From Clostridiales bacterium (GTDB lineage Bacteria; Bacillota; Clostridia; Saccharofermentanales; DTU023): a stretch of DNA of 49,089 nt. The notes beneath the pieces were generated by a model. That model worked only from the letters and a program-made list of their open reading frames with translations, was not told the origin of the DNA and did no database searches. The stretch spans positions 1 to 49,089 of the forward strand of contig SFFI01000015.1 in the NCBI GenBank assembly GCA_004556925.1, given 5' to 3'. The position numbers were made by a program, and so were the translations under genes. Shown here piece after piece: positions 1 through 7,296 of this stretch (position 1 is the first letter of the stretch; the number at the start of each line of letters is the position of its first letter).

Positions 1-24
1 ATGGATGGGTCTAAGCGGCCAAAG

Positions 25-116
25 CATCCATTACTTGCAGATTTGCCCCAGATACCATCCATTAGTTGCAAAAATGTCCGGCGCCCCACCCATTAGTTGC
101 AATAATGCCCGAGAAT
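25..116. repeat. 31-bp tandem repeat, three copies
   Basis: Three imperfect copies of a 31-bp unit begin at 25, 56 and 87. The shared core reads CAYCCATTASTTGCA, followed by a variable A/T-rich stretch and a TGCCC/TGTCC-type end. The window starts inside this region, so more copies may lie upstream. An ATGGATG at 1-7 faces CATCCAT at 25-31, which gives a short inverted repeat. No ORF uses the copies in a consistent frame. The period is too even and the array too short for me to call it CRISPR: the 'spacers' are related to each other. Confidence 0.7.
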
Positions 117-204
117 TCAGAATTCCGAAAGGCAAGTTCACAATAGTATGTAAATTTGGAATCGCCTTTCTTTAATAACCTTCTTAGCTAGCCTTTGCTA
201 GCCG

Positions 205-520
205 GCATTGGTTGGCAAATTCGCCAAATCAGCACTTTGCCAACCTTTTTCCGGCTCACATTTGCTTGGGGAAGCCAAATAATAGTTGGCAGATCGTCTA
301 AAGCAAGGATTTGCCAACCTTTTTTGGCCCGGTCGAGCAAGTTTAGTGGGAGATTTTGGTTGGCAAGTCCGTCAAATTAGGGATTTACCAAGCTTTTTCC
401 GGCCAGCCGGCCCAGTTTAGCGGGATATTTTGCTTGGCAAGTTCGCCAAATCAGGGGTTTGCCAACCTTTCCCGGCCGGCTGGGCTGGCTTGGCGGGAGA
501 TCTGCAAAGATATTTGCAAA
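205..520. repeat. Array A: 74-bp tandem repeat with inverted half-sites
   Basis: Four inverted-repeat units begin at 211, 285, 359 and 433, exactly 74 bp apart. Each has a left arm GTTGGCAA (CTTGGCAA in the last) and, 26 bp on, a right arm TTGCCAAC (imperfect TTACCAAG in the third). A run of Ts or a T/C tract follows each right arm, so single units look like weak intrinsic terminators. The next 74-bp step, near 507, holds only a decayed remnant (GCAAA-GATA-TTTGC, 504-517). Short ORFs across the array are not plausible genes, because 74 is not a multiple of three. It belongs to the same family as the array at 20502-20990. The rest of 117-560 shows nothing else beyond the promoter at 514-542. 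Confidence 0.85.
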
Positions 521-542
521 CTCTTTGTAATAACATTAAACT
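514..542 (+). promoter_or_regulatory. Candidate promoter with PerR-box-like dyad
   Basis: TTGCAA (514-519), a 17-bp spacer and TAAACT (537-542) form a plausible sigma-A type promoter about 20 bp ahead of the PerR-like gene. The stretch 525-539 (TTGTAATAACATTAA) matches about 10 of the 14 defined positions of the known Per box TTATAATNATTATAA, best in its left half. It overlaps the spacer and -10, as expected for autoregulation. This is a pattern match only. Confidence 0.4.
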
Positions 543-560
543 ATGTCCAGACATTGAGGA

Positions 561-1007
561 GTGCATGGGCACTTTTCTAAGCAGAAGGAAGACCTCTTGA
601 AGACACGTAATACCATACAAAAAAAGCTCATTATGGAGAGCTTGAACCACCTTTCCCATCCTACTGCGGAAGAGGTTTGGCTGGATATTTCTAAGTCCAT
701 TCCCAATGTAAGCCGGACCACGGTTTACCGCAATCTAAACAAGCTGGTGGATGAAAATAAGCTGGTTAGCCTGACCCTGGACCAGGGCGGCGCGCATTTT
801 GACTGCAACACCCAAGCCCACAATCACTTTTATTGCCGGGTTTGCAATAAGCTTTACGACCTCCCCCATAGAGACTTGGATCTGTCTCACTTCCAAGACC
901 AGCTGGAGGGATGTGCTGTAGAGGAAAGCGAAGTTTTGCTAAAAGGGGTCTGCCAGGCTTGCCAGGACAAGGCCGAAGATCTGCTAGGGAAGGAATCCAA
1001 GGCCTAG
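561..1007 (+). CDS. Fur-family regulator, PerR-like
   Basis: A 148-residue metal-dependent repressor of the Fur/PerR family. The N-terminal winged helix contains HPTAEEVW and the recognition-helix motif SRTTVYRNLNKL. The C-terminal half has two CxxC pairs (YCRVC and VCQAC) that normally hold structural zinc, and an AHNH motif where PerR places its regulatory histidines. The rubrerythrin gene downstream favours a peroxide sensor (PerR) over an iron sensor, but sequence alone does not prove this. Start is uncertain: GTG at 561 touches its only SD-like sequence (GAGGA, 556-560), while TTG at 597 has AAGGAAG at good spacing and would give a typical compact Fur N-terminus. A 23-24 bp repeat begins inside the last codons. 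Confidence 0.88.
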   Translation: MHGHFSKQKEDLLKTRNTIQKKLIMESLNHLSHPTAEEVWLDISKSIPNVSRTTVYRNLNKLVDENKLVSLTLDQGGAHFDCNTQAHNHFYCRVCNKLYDLPHRDLDLSHFQDQLEGCAVEESEVLLKGVCQACQDKAEDLLGKESKA

Positions 1008-1160
1008 TAGGGAAGAGATCGAAGACCTAGTAGAGCCACAAACTAAAGGACAAGTAGGGCCACAAATCCAAGGCCTAGTTGGGGACAAACCTAAAACCTT
1101 GTAGGGAACGAACCCTAAGACCTGCTAGGGGACAAAGAAACAATCTGCTGGAAACGCAAT
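981..1160. repeat. 23-24 bp degenerate tandem repeat from the perR-like 3' end
   Basis: A unit resembling GACCTAGTAGGGAA recurs about eight times. The TAGGG anchor falls at 985, 1008, 1031, 1055, 1079, 1102 and 1126, with a decayed copy near 1149. The first copy encodes the last residues of the regulator, and the stop codon TAG is itself part of the repeat. The array therefore seems to have grown out of the gene's 3' end. No gene is visible in 1008-1270. Confidence 0.75.
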
Positions 1161-1270
1161 AGGAGAGTAACAGGAATCAAATAGGAATTTTATCTGGCCT
1201 CGTAGCCAGGTGAAAGATATAAATCTGGCGACCTGGTTGAGTCAGGGAGAGCCACGACAAGGAGAGAAGA

Positions 1271-1813
1271 ATGAAAGACTTAAAAGGCACAAAGACCGAA
1301 AAGAACCTGCAGGAAGCTTTTGCTGGTGAATCCCAAGCACATACCAAATATCAGTTCTACGCTTCTCAAGCGAAAAAAGACGGTTACGAGCAAATAGCGG
1401 CTCTCTTCAACGAAACCGCTATGAACGAGAAACAGCACGCCAAACAATGGTTCAAATACCTGGTGGGTGGCGAAGTTCCCGAAACGCCGGTGAACCTGAA
1501 AGACGCTGCTGCGGGCGAAAACTACGAGTGGACCGATATGTACCAACGTATGGCTCAAGAAGCTGACGAAGAAGGCTTCACCCAAATCGCCAAGCACTTC
1601 CGCCTGGTTGCTGATATTGAAAAGCACCACGAAGCACGCTATCTCAAGCTCTTAGAGAACATTGAAGAAGGCCTGGTCTTCTCTCGTGACGGCGATACCA
1701 TCTGGAAATGCCGTGAGTGTGGCCACATCGTTATCGGCAAGAACCCTCCCAAGGTATGCCCTGTTTGCCGTCATCCCGAATCCTTCTTTGAGATTGAAGC
1801 GACCAATTATTAA
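1271..1813 (+). CDS. rbr: Rubrerythrin
   Basis: A 180-residue cytosolic non-haem di-iron peroxidase that reduces hydrogen peroxide with electrons from rubredoxin or NADH-dependent partners in anaerobes. The N-terminal four-helix domain carries the ligand motifs GESQAHTKY, NEKQHA and DIEKHHEARY. The C-terminal rubredoxin-like domain has C147/C150 and C163/C166 for one iron. The length is typical of the family. The start is supported by AAGGAGAG just upstream. A TATAAA at 1218-1223 may be its -10, and an inverted CTGGC...GCCAG at 1195-1209 lies in the promoter area, so it may be transcribed separately from the PerR-like gene. A strong terminator follows at 1987-2025. Confidence 0.97.
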   Translation: MKDLKGTKTEKNLQEAFAGESQAHTKYQFYASQAKKDGYEQIAALFNETAMNEKQHAKQWFKYLVGGEVPETPVNLKDAAAGENYEWTDMYQRMAQEADEEGFTQIAKHFRLVADIEKHHEARYLKLLENIEEGLVFSRDGDTIWKCRECGHIVIGKNPPKVCPVCRHPESFFEIEATNY

Positions 1814-1814
1814 T

Positions 1815-1976
1815 TTCTAATATTAGTTTCTAGGCGCTTCTAGGCGTTTCTGGATCCTTCTAGTCTCTAGGTTTTTTCTGAATCCTTCAAGGCGTTTCTA
1901 GTCGCTTCCAGGTATTTCTGGACGATTCTAGGCGATTCTAGGCGCTCCTAGGCGTTTCTAGGCGAGAAAAACTAGA
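1815..1976. repeat. 10-bp degenerate tandem repeat (TTTCTAGGCG-like)
   Basis: Around fourteen degenerate copies of a roughly 10-bp unit, best written TTTCTAGGCG, begin directly after the rubrerythrin stop codon and end just before the terminator hairpin. No ORF or RNA gene is visible. The roughly one-helical-turn period is noted, but spacing is irregular in the middle. Confidence 0.7.
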
Positions 1977-1986
1977 CAAAGATCAA

Positions 1987-2025
1987 GGGGGTGTCTCAGC
2001 CGAGACACCCCCCTTAAATTTTTTC
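1987..2025 (+). terminator. Intrinsic terminator after rubrerythrin
   Basis: An 11-bp stem, GGGGGTGTCTC / GAGACACCCCC, with loop AGCC is followed by CTTAAATTTTTT. This is a strong rho-independent terminator for the plus-strand rubrerythrin transcript. Confidence 0.9.
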
Positions 2026-2063
2026 AAACATGCGTTTCTACATTATTGCTACTAAGTCTTCTC

Positions 2064-2165
2064 TTCTAACCGTCGTGTCTACCCCATTGCTTTTTCTTCT
2101 AACAGTCGTGTCTATCCCATTGCTTTCTTTTCTAACGTCGTGTCTACCCCTTCGTTTCTAACCCG
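2064..2165. repeat. 32-33 bp tandem repeat, three copies
   Basis: Three copies share TTCTAAC, GTCGTGTCTA and CCCATTGC blocks. The GTCGTGTCT anchor is at 2072, 2105 and 2137. The array lies between the rubrerythrin terminator and the trkH 3' region. No gene is visible in 2026-2218. Confidence 0.75.
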
Positions 2166-2260
2166 TTAGGGGCTGCTTGACCAGCTTGTAGAGGACATGT
2201 CTTTATTACCCTGCATTTTTACCCCTTTAGGGGCTGCTTGGCCAGCTTGTAGAGGACGTG
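2161..2260. repeat. Duplication of the trkH 3' end
   Basis: Positions 2166-2199 repeat 2227-2260, 61 bp apart, with only two mismatches over the 34-bp core. The right copy encodes the TrkH C-terminus on the minus strand (HVLYKLAKQPLKG, stop). The left copy, read in the same way, would encode HVLYKLVKQPLTG and a stop, but it lies downstream of the true stop. It is thus an untranslated, slightly drifted copy of the gene end. Confidence 0.85.
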
Positions 2261-3694
2261 GCCCAGCATGAGCAGGGGGTAAATTTCCAGACGGCCCGCG
2301 ATCATGGCTACGGAAAGGGTAATTTTGGAGAGATTGGTCAGATGGGCGTAGGAGAAGCGGGGACCGAACTGGCCAAAGGCAGGCCCCACATTGTTAAAAC
2401 AAGAGGCTACCGCACTGAAGGCTTCGCCATAGTTCACCTGGTCCAGGCTGAGGATGGCCAAGCAGACGCTGAAAATGAGCACATAAATGATAAAATACTG
2501 CATGATTTTGTGGCTTTCCTCCTGGTCTACGGCCTGGTATTCCCAGCGCAGGGGCAAGGCCCGCTTGGGTTCAAAGGCAGACCGCGCGCCCTGGAAGGCC
2601 GATTTGACCAGCATGCCCACCCGGGAAACTTTTAAGCCGCCTGCCGTAGAGCCTGCGCAGCCTCCCACAAACATGAGGCCAAGTAAAATCAGGTGGGAGA
2701 AGAGGGGCCAACTATTAAAGTCTGCGGTGACAAAGCCCGTGGTAGAAATAATGGAAGAGGTGGCAAAAAAGGCGTCACGCAAGGCCCGGCCATAGTTTTG
2801 TCCCTGGTTAATATACTGGGGCAGAATATTAATACTCATTAATAAGGTCGCCGTGACTACAATGCTGAAGAACCAACGGAGTTCTTCCGACTTAATCCGC
2901 TCCTTACCCTTGCTGAGCAGGAGATAGTGGTAAATGTTAAAGTTTACGGCAAAGATCAGCATGCCAAAGGAACAGACCAGGTCGATGGCCAGGCTGTCAA
3001 AGTGGGCTATGGAAAGGCTATAGTCCGAGATGCCCCCGGTCCCAGCAATGGAAAAGCTGTGGATGAGGGCATCAAAGAAGTTCATGCCAGCTAGTATCAA
3101 GGCCAGGGCCAAAACCCCGGTCATGCTGAGATAGATCAGGTAGAGCCGGCGGGCAGTATCACTGAGCCGGCTGTTAATTTTGCCAAAGCTGGGACCGGGC
3201 ACTTCGGCCTTCATGAGGTTGACGGAGGAGGGGCCCAGTCCGGACAGGACAGCCATGGCAAAGACCAAGACCCCCATGCCGCCGACCAGGTGGGAGAAGG
3301 CCAGCCAAAAGTGTGAGGCATGGGAGATGGCCTCAACATCTGGAATAACAGAAGCCCCGGTGGTGGTAAAGCCGGAGATAATTTGGAATAGGGCGTCTAT
3401 ATAGTTGGGCAGCTCCCCTGTCAGGGTGAGGGGGAGAGCCCCCAGCAGGGAGTACACCCACCAGATCAGGGCGGCCAGGACCAGGCCGTCACGGGTATAT
3501 AACTTGATATCTTCAGGCTTTTTGTAGGCTAAGAGCTTGCCTAGGACCAGGGCAAGGGCAATCCCCAGGCAGTAGGACCGGTAGACAAGTCTGCCTTCCT
3601 GAAAAATGAAGGCCACCAGGAGGGGGGCAGCGAGGAGCGCCGCCTCAACCTCTAAAAGCCGACCCAGTATATAGGCGTGTACTTTGTAATTCAT
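2219..3694 (-). CDS. trkH: TrkH/KtrB-type potassium channel subunit
   Basis: A 491-residue polytopic membrane protein, the ion-conducting subunit of Trk/Ktr potassium uptake. The four pore loops with their filter glycines are visible: GFTTTGASV, IAGTGGISD, ISTTGFVTA and FNNVGPAFG. About ten hydrophobic segments surround them, and the length is normal for TrkH. The start has GGGGAGG upstream. It lies 43 bp after trkA on the minus strand, so the two form an operon, with TrkA as the gating ring. Its last 13 codons are duplicated downstream of the stop. Confidence 0.95.
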   Translation of the reverse strand: MNYKVHAYILGRLLEVEAALLAAPLLVAFIFQEGRLVYRSYCLGIALALVLGKLLAYKKPEDIKLYTRDGLVLAALIWWVYSLLGALPLTLTGELPNYIDALFQIISGFTTTGASVIPDVEAISHASHFWLAFSHLVGGMGVLVFAMAVLSGLGPSSVNLMKAEVPGPSFGKINSRLSDTARRLYLIYLSMTGVLALALILAGMNFFDALIHSFSIAGTGGISDYSLSIAHFDSLAIDLVCSFGMLIFAVNFNIYHYLLLSKGKERIKSEELRWFFSIVVTATLLMSINILPQYINQGQNYGRALRDAFFATSSIISTTGFVTADFNSWPLFSHLILLGLMFVGGCAGSTAGGLKVSRVGMLVKSAFQGARSAFEPKRALPLRWEYQAVDQEESHKIMQYFIIYVLIFSVCLAILSLDQVNYGEAFSAVASCFNNVGPAFGQFGPRFSYAHLTNLSKITLSVAMIAGRLEIYPLLMLGHVLYKLAKQPLKG

Positions 3695-3737
3695 TTGGCC
3701 TCCCCTGAGGGCTGGCTGTCGGAGGGCAGCTGACCCG

Positions 3738-5090
3738 CTAAGCTAAAATATCGTCTAAATTTTTCAGAGCCATTTCCTTGGAAATGACAATCACCCGGTC
3801 GCGGGCCTTGAGCACATCTGCCCCCTTAGGGAAGATGATTTGCCCCTTGCGGTAGATGAGGCCAATCAGGATGCCGGGTTTGAGCTCTAAGTCCTTGAGC
3901 GAGATATAGAGGCTGCGGGCTTCCTTGGGGGCGGTGAACTCTACGGCCTCCAGACGGTTGGACATGAGGTGGTAGACGGCCTCGATATCGGATTCGTTGG
4001 AATGGCCGCGGGCTCGAATATAACGCATAAGGCCCTCGCCCGCAATACGGTGGGGGGTCAGGATGGTTTGCAGGTCAAAAGAGGCTAAGAGAGGGAGCAT
4101 GCCGACCCGAGTGACCTTGGTCACGGTTCTGGCCACACCCTGGGCTGCAGCATGGAGGCTGATCATGATATTTTCCTCATCCATCCCGGTGAGGTTTAAG
4201 AGAATATCAAAAGAGTTGAGGTCCGTTTCATCCAAGAGCTCATGGTCTGTACCGTCGCCTACCAGGACTGAGATATGGGGGAACTCCCCAGCTAAGTGGT
4301 TGGCTCGCTTGGGGTTTTTCTCTATCAGGGTAATCTCCAAGTGCGATTTGGCCAAAAACTGGAGCAGGTAGTGGGCAATACGGCCGCCTCCAATGATGAG
4401 GATCTTCATATAGCGCTTTTTCGCCTTGGTAAACTGGTTGTAGAGCTGGCGTAGGTCGTCCATTTGGCCTGTAACCTGGATGCGGTCGTGGCTTTGCAAG
4501 ACAAAGTGACCGCCGGGGATGTGGATCTCATCTTCGCGGGCTACAGCCGTAACCAAAAGGGAGGGGTAACTTTGCCGGAAATGGACCAGATCCTTGCCAA
4601 TGAGGTCAGAGTCCTCTGCCAGCTCGGCCTCCATCATGGTGACATTGCCATTGACAAAGCGCTCCATGGCATAGACTGCAGGGAACTGCAGCATTTCTGC
4701 CAAATAGCGGGCGGCCTCAAACTCCGGATTAATCAGGTAGGAGATGCCCAGACTTTCACGCATAAAAGCCATATGGGCTCCATACTCTGTGTCGCGCACG
4801 CGGGCCACAGTGTGCTTGGCCCCCAACTTAGAGGCGATCATGGCAGCAGTAATATTAACCTCATCAGAAGAAGTCGCGGCAATAAACACGTCACAAGAAG
4901 GCATGTTGGCTTCAAGTTGCAGGTCGATAGACGTAATAGAACCCGTGATGGTCCGGATATCCTCCCGCTCAATCGCCTTAGTTAAAACATTTTCATTGAC
5001 GTCTAAAGCAGTGACATCGTGACCTTCGTGGCTAAGCTCATGGCAAAGGGCAGTACCCACCTTGCCCAGCCCGCCGATGACGATTTGCAT
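3738..5090 (-). CDS. trkA: TrkA potassium uptake regulatory subunit
   Basis: A 450-residue cytosolic protein with two tandem RCK units, each a Rossmann NAD-binding domain plus a TrkA-C domain. The first begins MQIVIGGLGKVGTAL and the second near residue 228, MKILIIGGGRIAHYLL. A TrkA-C signature is seen near the end (GADVLKARDRVIVI). It gates TrkH in response to nucleotides. I chose the start at 5090 because GGGAGGAG lies ideally upstream and the Rossmann strand begins at residue 2. The frame stays open for 38 more codons upstream (to 5204), but these lack family similarity. It is first in the trkA-trkH operon. Its leader contains alternative hairpins near the SD (5096-5132). Confidence 0.96.
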   Translation of the reverse strand: MQIVIGGLGKVGTALCHELSHEGHDVTALDVNENVLTKAIEREDIRTITGSITSIDLQLEANMPSCDVFIAATSSDEVNITAAMIASKLGAKHTVARVRDTEYGAHMAFMRESLGISYLINPEFEAARYLAEMLQFPAVYAMERFVNGNVTMMEAELAEDSDLIGKDLVHFRQSYPSLLVTAVAREDEIHIPGGHFVLQSHDRIQVTGQMDDLRQLYNQFTKAKKRYMKILIIGGGRIAHYLLQFLAKSHLEITLIEKNPKRANHLAGEFPHISVLVGDGTDHELLDETDLNSFDILLNLTGMDEENIMISLHAAAQGVARTVTKVTRVGMLPLLASFDLQTILTPHRIAGEGLMRYIRARGHSNESDIEAVYHLMSNRLEAVEFTAPKEARSLYISLKDLELKPGILIGLIYRKGQIIFPKGADVLKARDRVIVISKEMALKNLDDILA

Positions 5091-5095
5091 CAGTA

Positions 5096-5132
5096 CTCTC
5101 CTCCCGCATCCAAGCCCCTTTACAAGCGGGGC
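5096..5132 (-). promoter_or_regulatory. Possible SD-masking switch in the trkA leader
   Basis: On the minus strand, GCGGGGC read as GCCCCGC (5126-5132) can pair with GGGGC (5114-5118). Alternatively its CCCGC part can pair with GCGGG (5103-5107), which overlaps the first bases of the Shine-Dalgarno sequence (5096-5105). The two pairings exclude each other. I do not recognise a known riboswitch, including the c-di-AMP class often found before potassium transporters. The regulatory role is inference. Confidence 0.3.
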
Positions 5133-5285
5133 ATAAACACGAAATCTAAACTCAAGATGGACTTTCTGCGATAGTAACATAGGACCTTCGGTCTTTCCAA
5201 GCACAGGCAGGTTATGCGTCTAATAGGCGCAAGATTGTGCGCGAAGCGGACGCCTCCGCTTCGTGCAGATTTGCTCGAAATCCGT

Positions 5286-5318
5286 GGAATTTGCAATGGT
5301 CCGGACCCATTACAATTT
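5286..5318. other. Imperfect dyad between divergent trkA and NlpC genes
   Basis: AATGGTCCGGACCCATT (5295-5311) is palindromic apart from one missing base. The symmetry continues outward imperfectly through TTGC/ACAA and AATT. A second hairpin, CGAAGCGGA/TCCGCTTCG, lies at 5242-5263 and has no T-tract. Both are in the 447-bp gap between trkA and the NlpC/P60 gene, and could be an operator or leader structures. No convincing gene is seen in 5091-5537. The 101-codon minus-strand frame there has no recognisable features. Confidence 0.3.
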
Positions 5319-5537
5319 TGTGACTGACGGCCTGCAGCCGGTCTCTTGCTAGACGAGAAGCGGGGGAGGGGGTAAAATGGTCTGTACTTAAGAATTGCCT
5401 CAGTATAAGCAAATTGTGGTAAAACTTAAGTGGGCTGATTGGTCTCCAGCAGGCTAAGCAGCCGAAAAACTCCGCCCAGGGCGCGCCTAACATGGCCTTG
5501 GCGCGGCGCAACTTCAACTGGAGTGAACTGTAAACGC

Positions 5538-7274
5538 ATGTTATTTAAACATAAAAACTCTCAATCTGATGCTGAAAGCTACGAAGCTTCCAGCCTTTCC
5601 TCGGCCACAGGCCCACAGGACCGCCCGGATTTCACTGACCAAGCAGGTGACCAGGAGGAAGGTGCCAAGATCCACTCCCGGGGCCGGCAGATTTTGCTTT
5701 TTGTATTACCTGTTATCGCCTTAGTTTTGGTTGGCATCTTGATTCTTTTAATTGTCAATATGCCCCAGCCAAAGGAGATTCAGCTGGAACGCTATACCCT
5801 GCCCAGCAAAGATCAGAAAATCCAGGCGACTCAGCCGCGTGCAACAGAGGTCGCAGAGACGAGTGCCCCTCGGGCTTCGGAAGATCCCAGCTACCGCCTA
5901 ATTTCCCGCAGTATCAGCAAGGAGAACCTATCAAAATTAATTAGCACGGGTGCAGGTATCTCTCCCGGACTTCAATCGCAAATGGTCCATCTGGTGGACA
6001 ACCCGCCTGAGCTGGTTTGGCAGCCGCCCGAAGGTTCTGGTATGCGCCTTCCTGCTGTGGTGGGGGAAAGCAAGCCTAGACCCAGCCAAACGGAAAAGGA
6101 TCAGGAAGACCTTGCAAACGAGGACTTGCCCACCCTGCCTGTAGAGGCTCAGGCGGCTTTCAATAATCAGACGGCAGAACCGGCTCCGCCTGCCGAGGGT
6201 GACACACCGGTTATGGGTGATGCGGTCATGACTCCGCCTGCGGAAGCAGATAATCAGGAGACGCCTGAGGTCTTAGATGCCCCCGTGGAACCCGCTTATA
6301 CGCCCCCTGAAGGCGAAACCGTCAGTACTGGCTTCCATGCCACGGAAATCCCGGCCTATGTGTACGGTGAGCTGGTCAATGTGCGATCAGATGCCAGCAT
6401 GGATTCGGAGGTTCTGGCTGAGGCCTACCAGGGTGATGAAGTCTATGAAATTGAAACCAACGGGTCTTGGTCCCGCGTGCGCTTGGCTGACGGCTTTGAA
6501 GGTTATATCTTCTCCAGCCTCCTGTCCTACAACTACGTAGCACCTAGCCCTGTTGCTCCCGAAGAGGTGGTGCCTGACTATGTTGAAAGTGACTTCAGCA
6601 GCTATTCTGGCATCCTCTACTCCACCTTCTCTGGGGTCAATATTCGGGCCCTGCCCAGTACGGATAGTGAAGTCGTGGGCAGCCTCTATTACGGGGATTC
6701 AGTTACTGCTGTAGGCTATACTGGCGGCTGGTTCCAAGTCCTCATGAATGACGGTTCAACCGCCTATGTGCACGGCGACTACCTCTCAGAAGATCCGGTA
6801 GAAGTCCAAGATATTTCTGGCGAGGTTATCCACGAACCCGTCCAATACATATCTTCAGATATTCCTGAAGTCCAGACTCCGTCCGACCTGGCAGGCGGTA
6901 ACGCCATTGTCGGTCTGGCCATGCAGTACCAGGGCTACCCCTATGTTTACGGGGCAGCCGGCCCGAGCTCCTTTGACTGCTCAGGCTTTACTTCCTACAT
7001 TTATAGCCAGATGGGCGTGACCTTGGGCCGTACCACTTATGATCAAGTGAACAACGGTATCCCCGTGTCCTTCTCCTATAAGAATTACTCCAACATGGTA
7101 CCGGGTGACCTGGTGCTCTTCGCTACAGGCGCAGGCATTGGCCACGTTGGTATTTATATCGGTGGCGGCCAGTTTATTCATGCCGCTAACGAAGGCGTTG
7201 GAGTTGTTGTCGATAGTTTGAATATGGATTTCTGGGCCTCCTCTCTGGCTCACGTCAGGAGGATTTACTACTAG
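5538..7274 (+). CDS. Membrane-anchored SH3-NlpC/P60 endopeptidase
   Basis: A 578-residue cell-wall hydrolase, probably a D,L-endopeptidase acting on peptidoglycan stems outside the membrane. Order: short cytosolic N-terminus, one membrane segment (about 52-74), a long Pro/Glu-rich linker, two bacterial SH3 domains (about 274-331 and 357-416), then an NlpC/P60 domain from about 455 to the end. The catalytic triad is present: Cys481 in FDCSGF, His536 in GHVGIY and His548 in FIHA. The start at 5538 begins a natural N-terminus and has GGAG upstream, at rather long spacing. An in-frame TTG at 5439 adds an implausible arginine-rich leader. The VanW-like gene follows after 22 bp, probably in the same transcript. 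Confidence 0.93.
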   Translation: MLFKHKNSQSDAESYEASSLSSATGPQDRPDFTDQAGDQEEGAKIHSRGRQILLFVLPVIALVLVGILILLIVNMPQPKEIQLERYTLPSKDQKIQATQPRATEVAETSAPRASEDPSYRLISRSISKENLSKLISTGAGISPGLQSQMVHLVDNPPELVWQPPEGSGMRLPAVVGESKPRPSQTEKDQEDLANEDLPTLPVEAQAAFNNQTAEPAPPAEGDTPVMGDAVMTPPAEADNQETPEVLDAPVEPAYTPPEGETVSTGFHATEIPAYVYGELVNVRSDASMDSEVLAEAYQGDEVYEIETNGSWSRVRLADGFEGYIFSSLLSYNYVAPSPVAPEEVVPDYVESDFSSYSGILYSTFSGVNIRALPSTDSEVVGSLYYGDSVTAVGYTGGWFQVLMNDGSTAYVHGDYLSEDPVEVQDISGEVIHEPVQYISSDIPEVQTPSDLAGGNAIVGLAMQYQGYPYVYGAAGPSSFDCSGFTSYIYSQMGVTLGRTTYDQVNNGIPVSFSYKNYSNMVPGDLVLFATGAGIGHVGIYIGGGQFIHAANEGVGVVVDSLNMDFWASSLAHVRRIYY

Positions 7275-7296
7275 GCAACATTGCAAAGGTAAATAC

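Noticed and set aside
1..116. Possible CRISPR array (about 31-bp repeats at the left edge)
   Set aside because: The 31-bp period includes the whole unit with no unique spacers, copies are only moderately similar, and no cas gene is nearby.
2258..2795. Plus-strand ORFs overlapping trkH
   Set aside because: They are antisense shadows of the conserved trkH coding sequence and have no SD.
5091..5300. c-di-AMP riboswitch before trkA
   Set aside because: Expected because of the gene's function, but I could not find the conserved core of the ydaO class on the minus strand.
5212..5517. 101-codon minus-strand ORF between trkA and the NlpC/P60 gene
   Set aside because: There is no SD or recognisable domain and the composition is atypical. 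The region is better explained as leader and promoter DNA with dyads.
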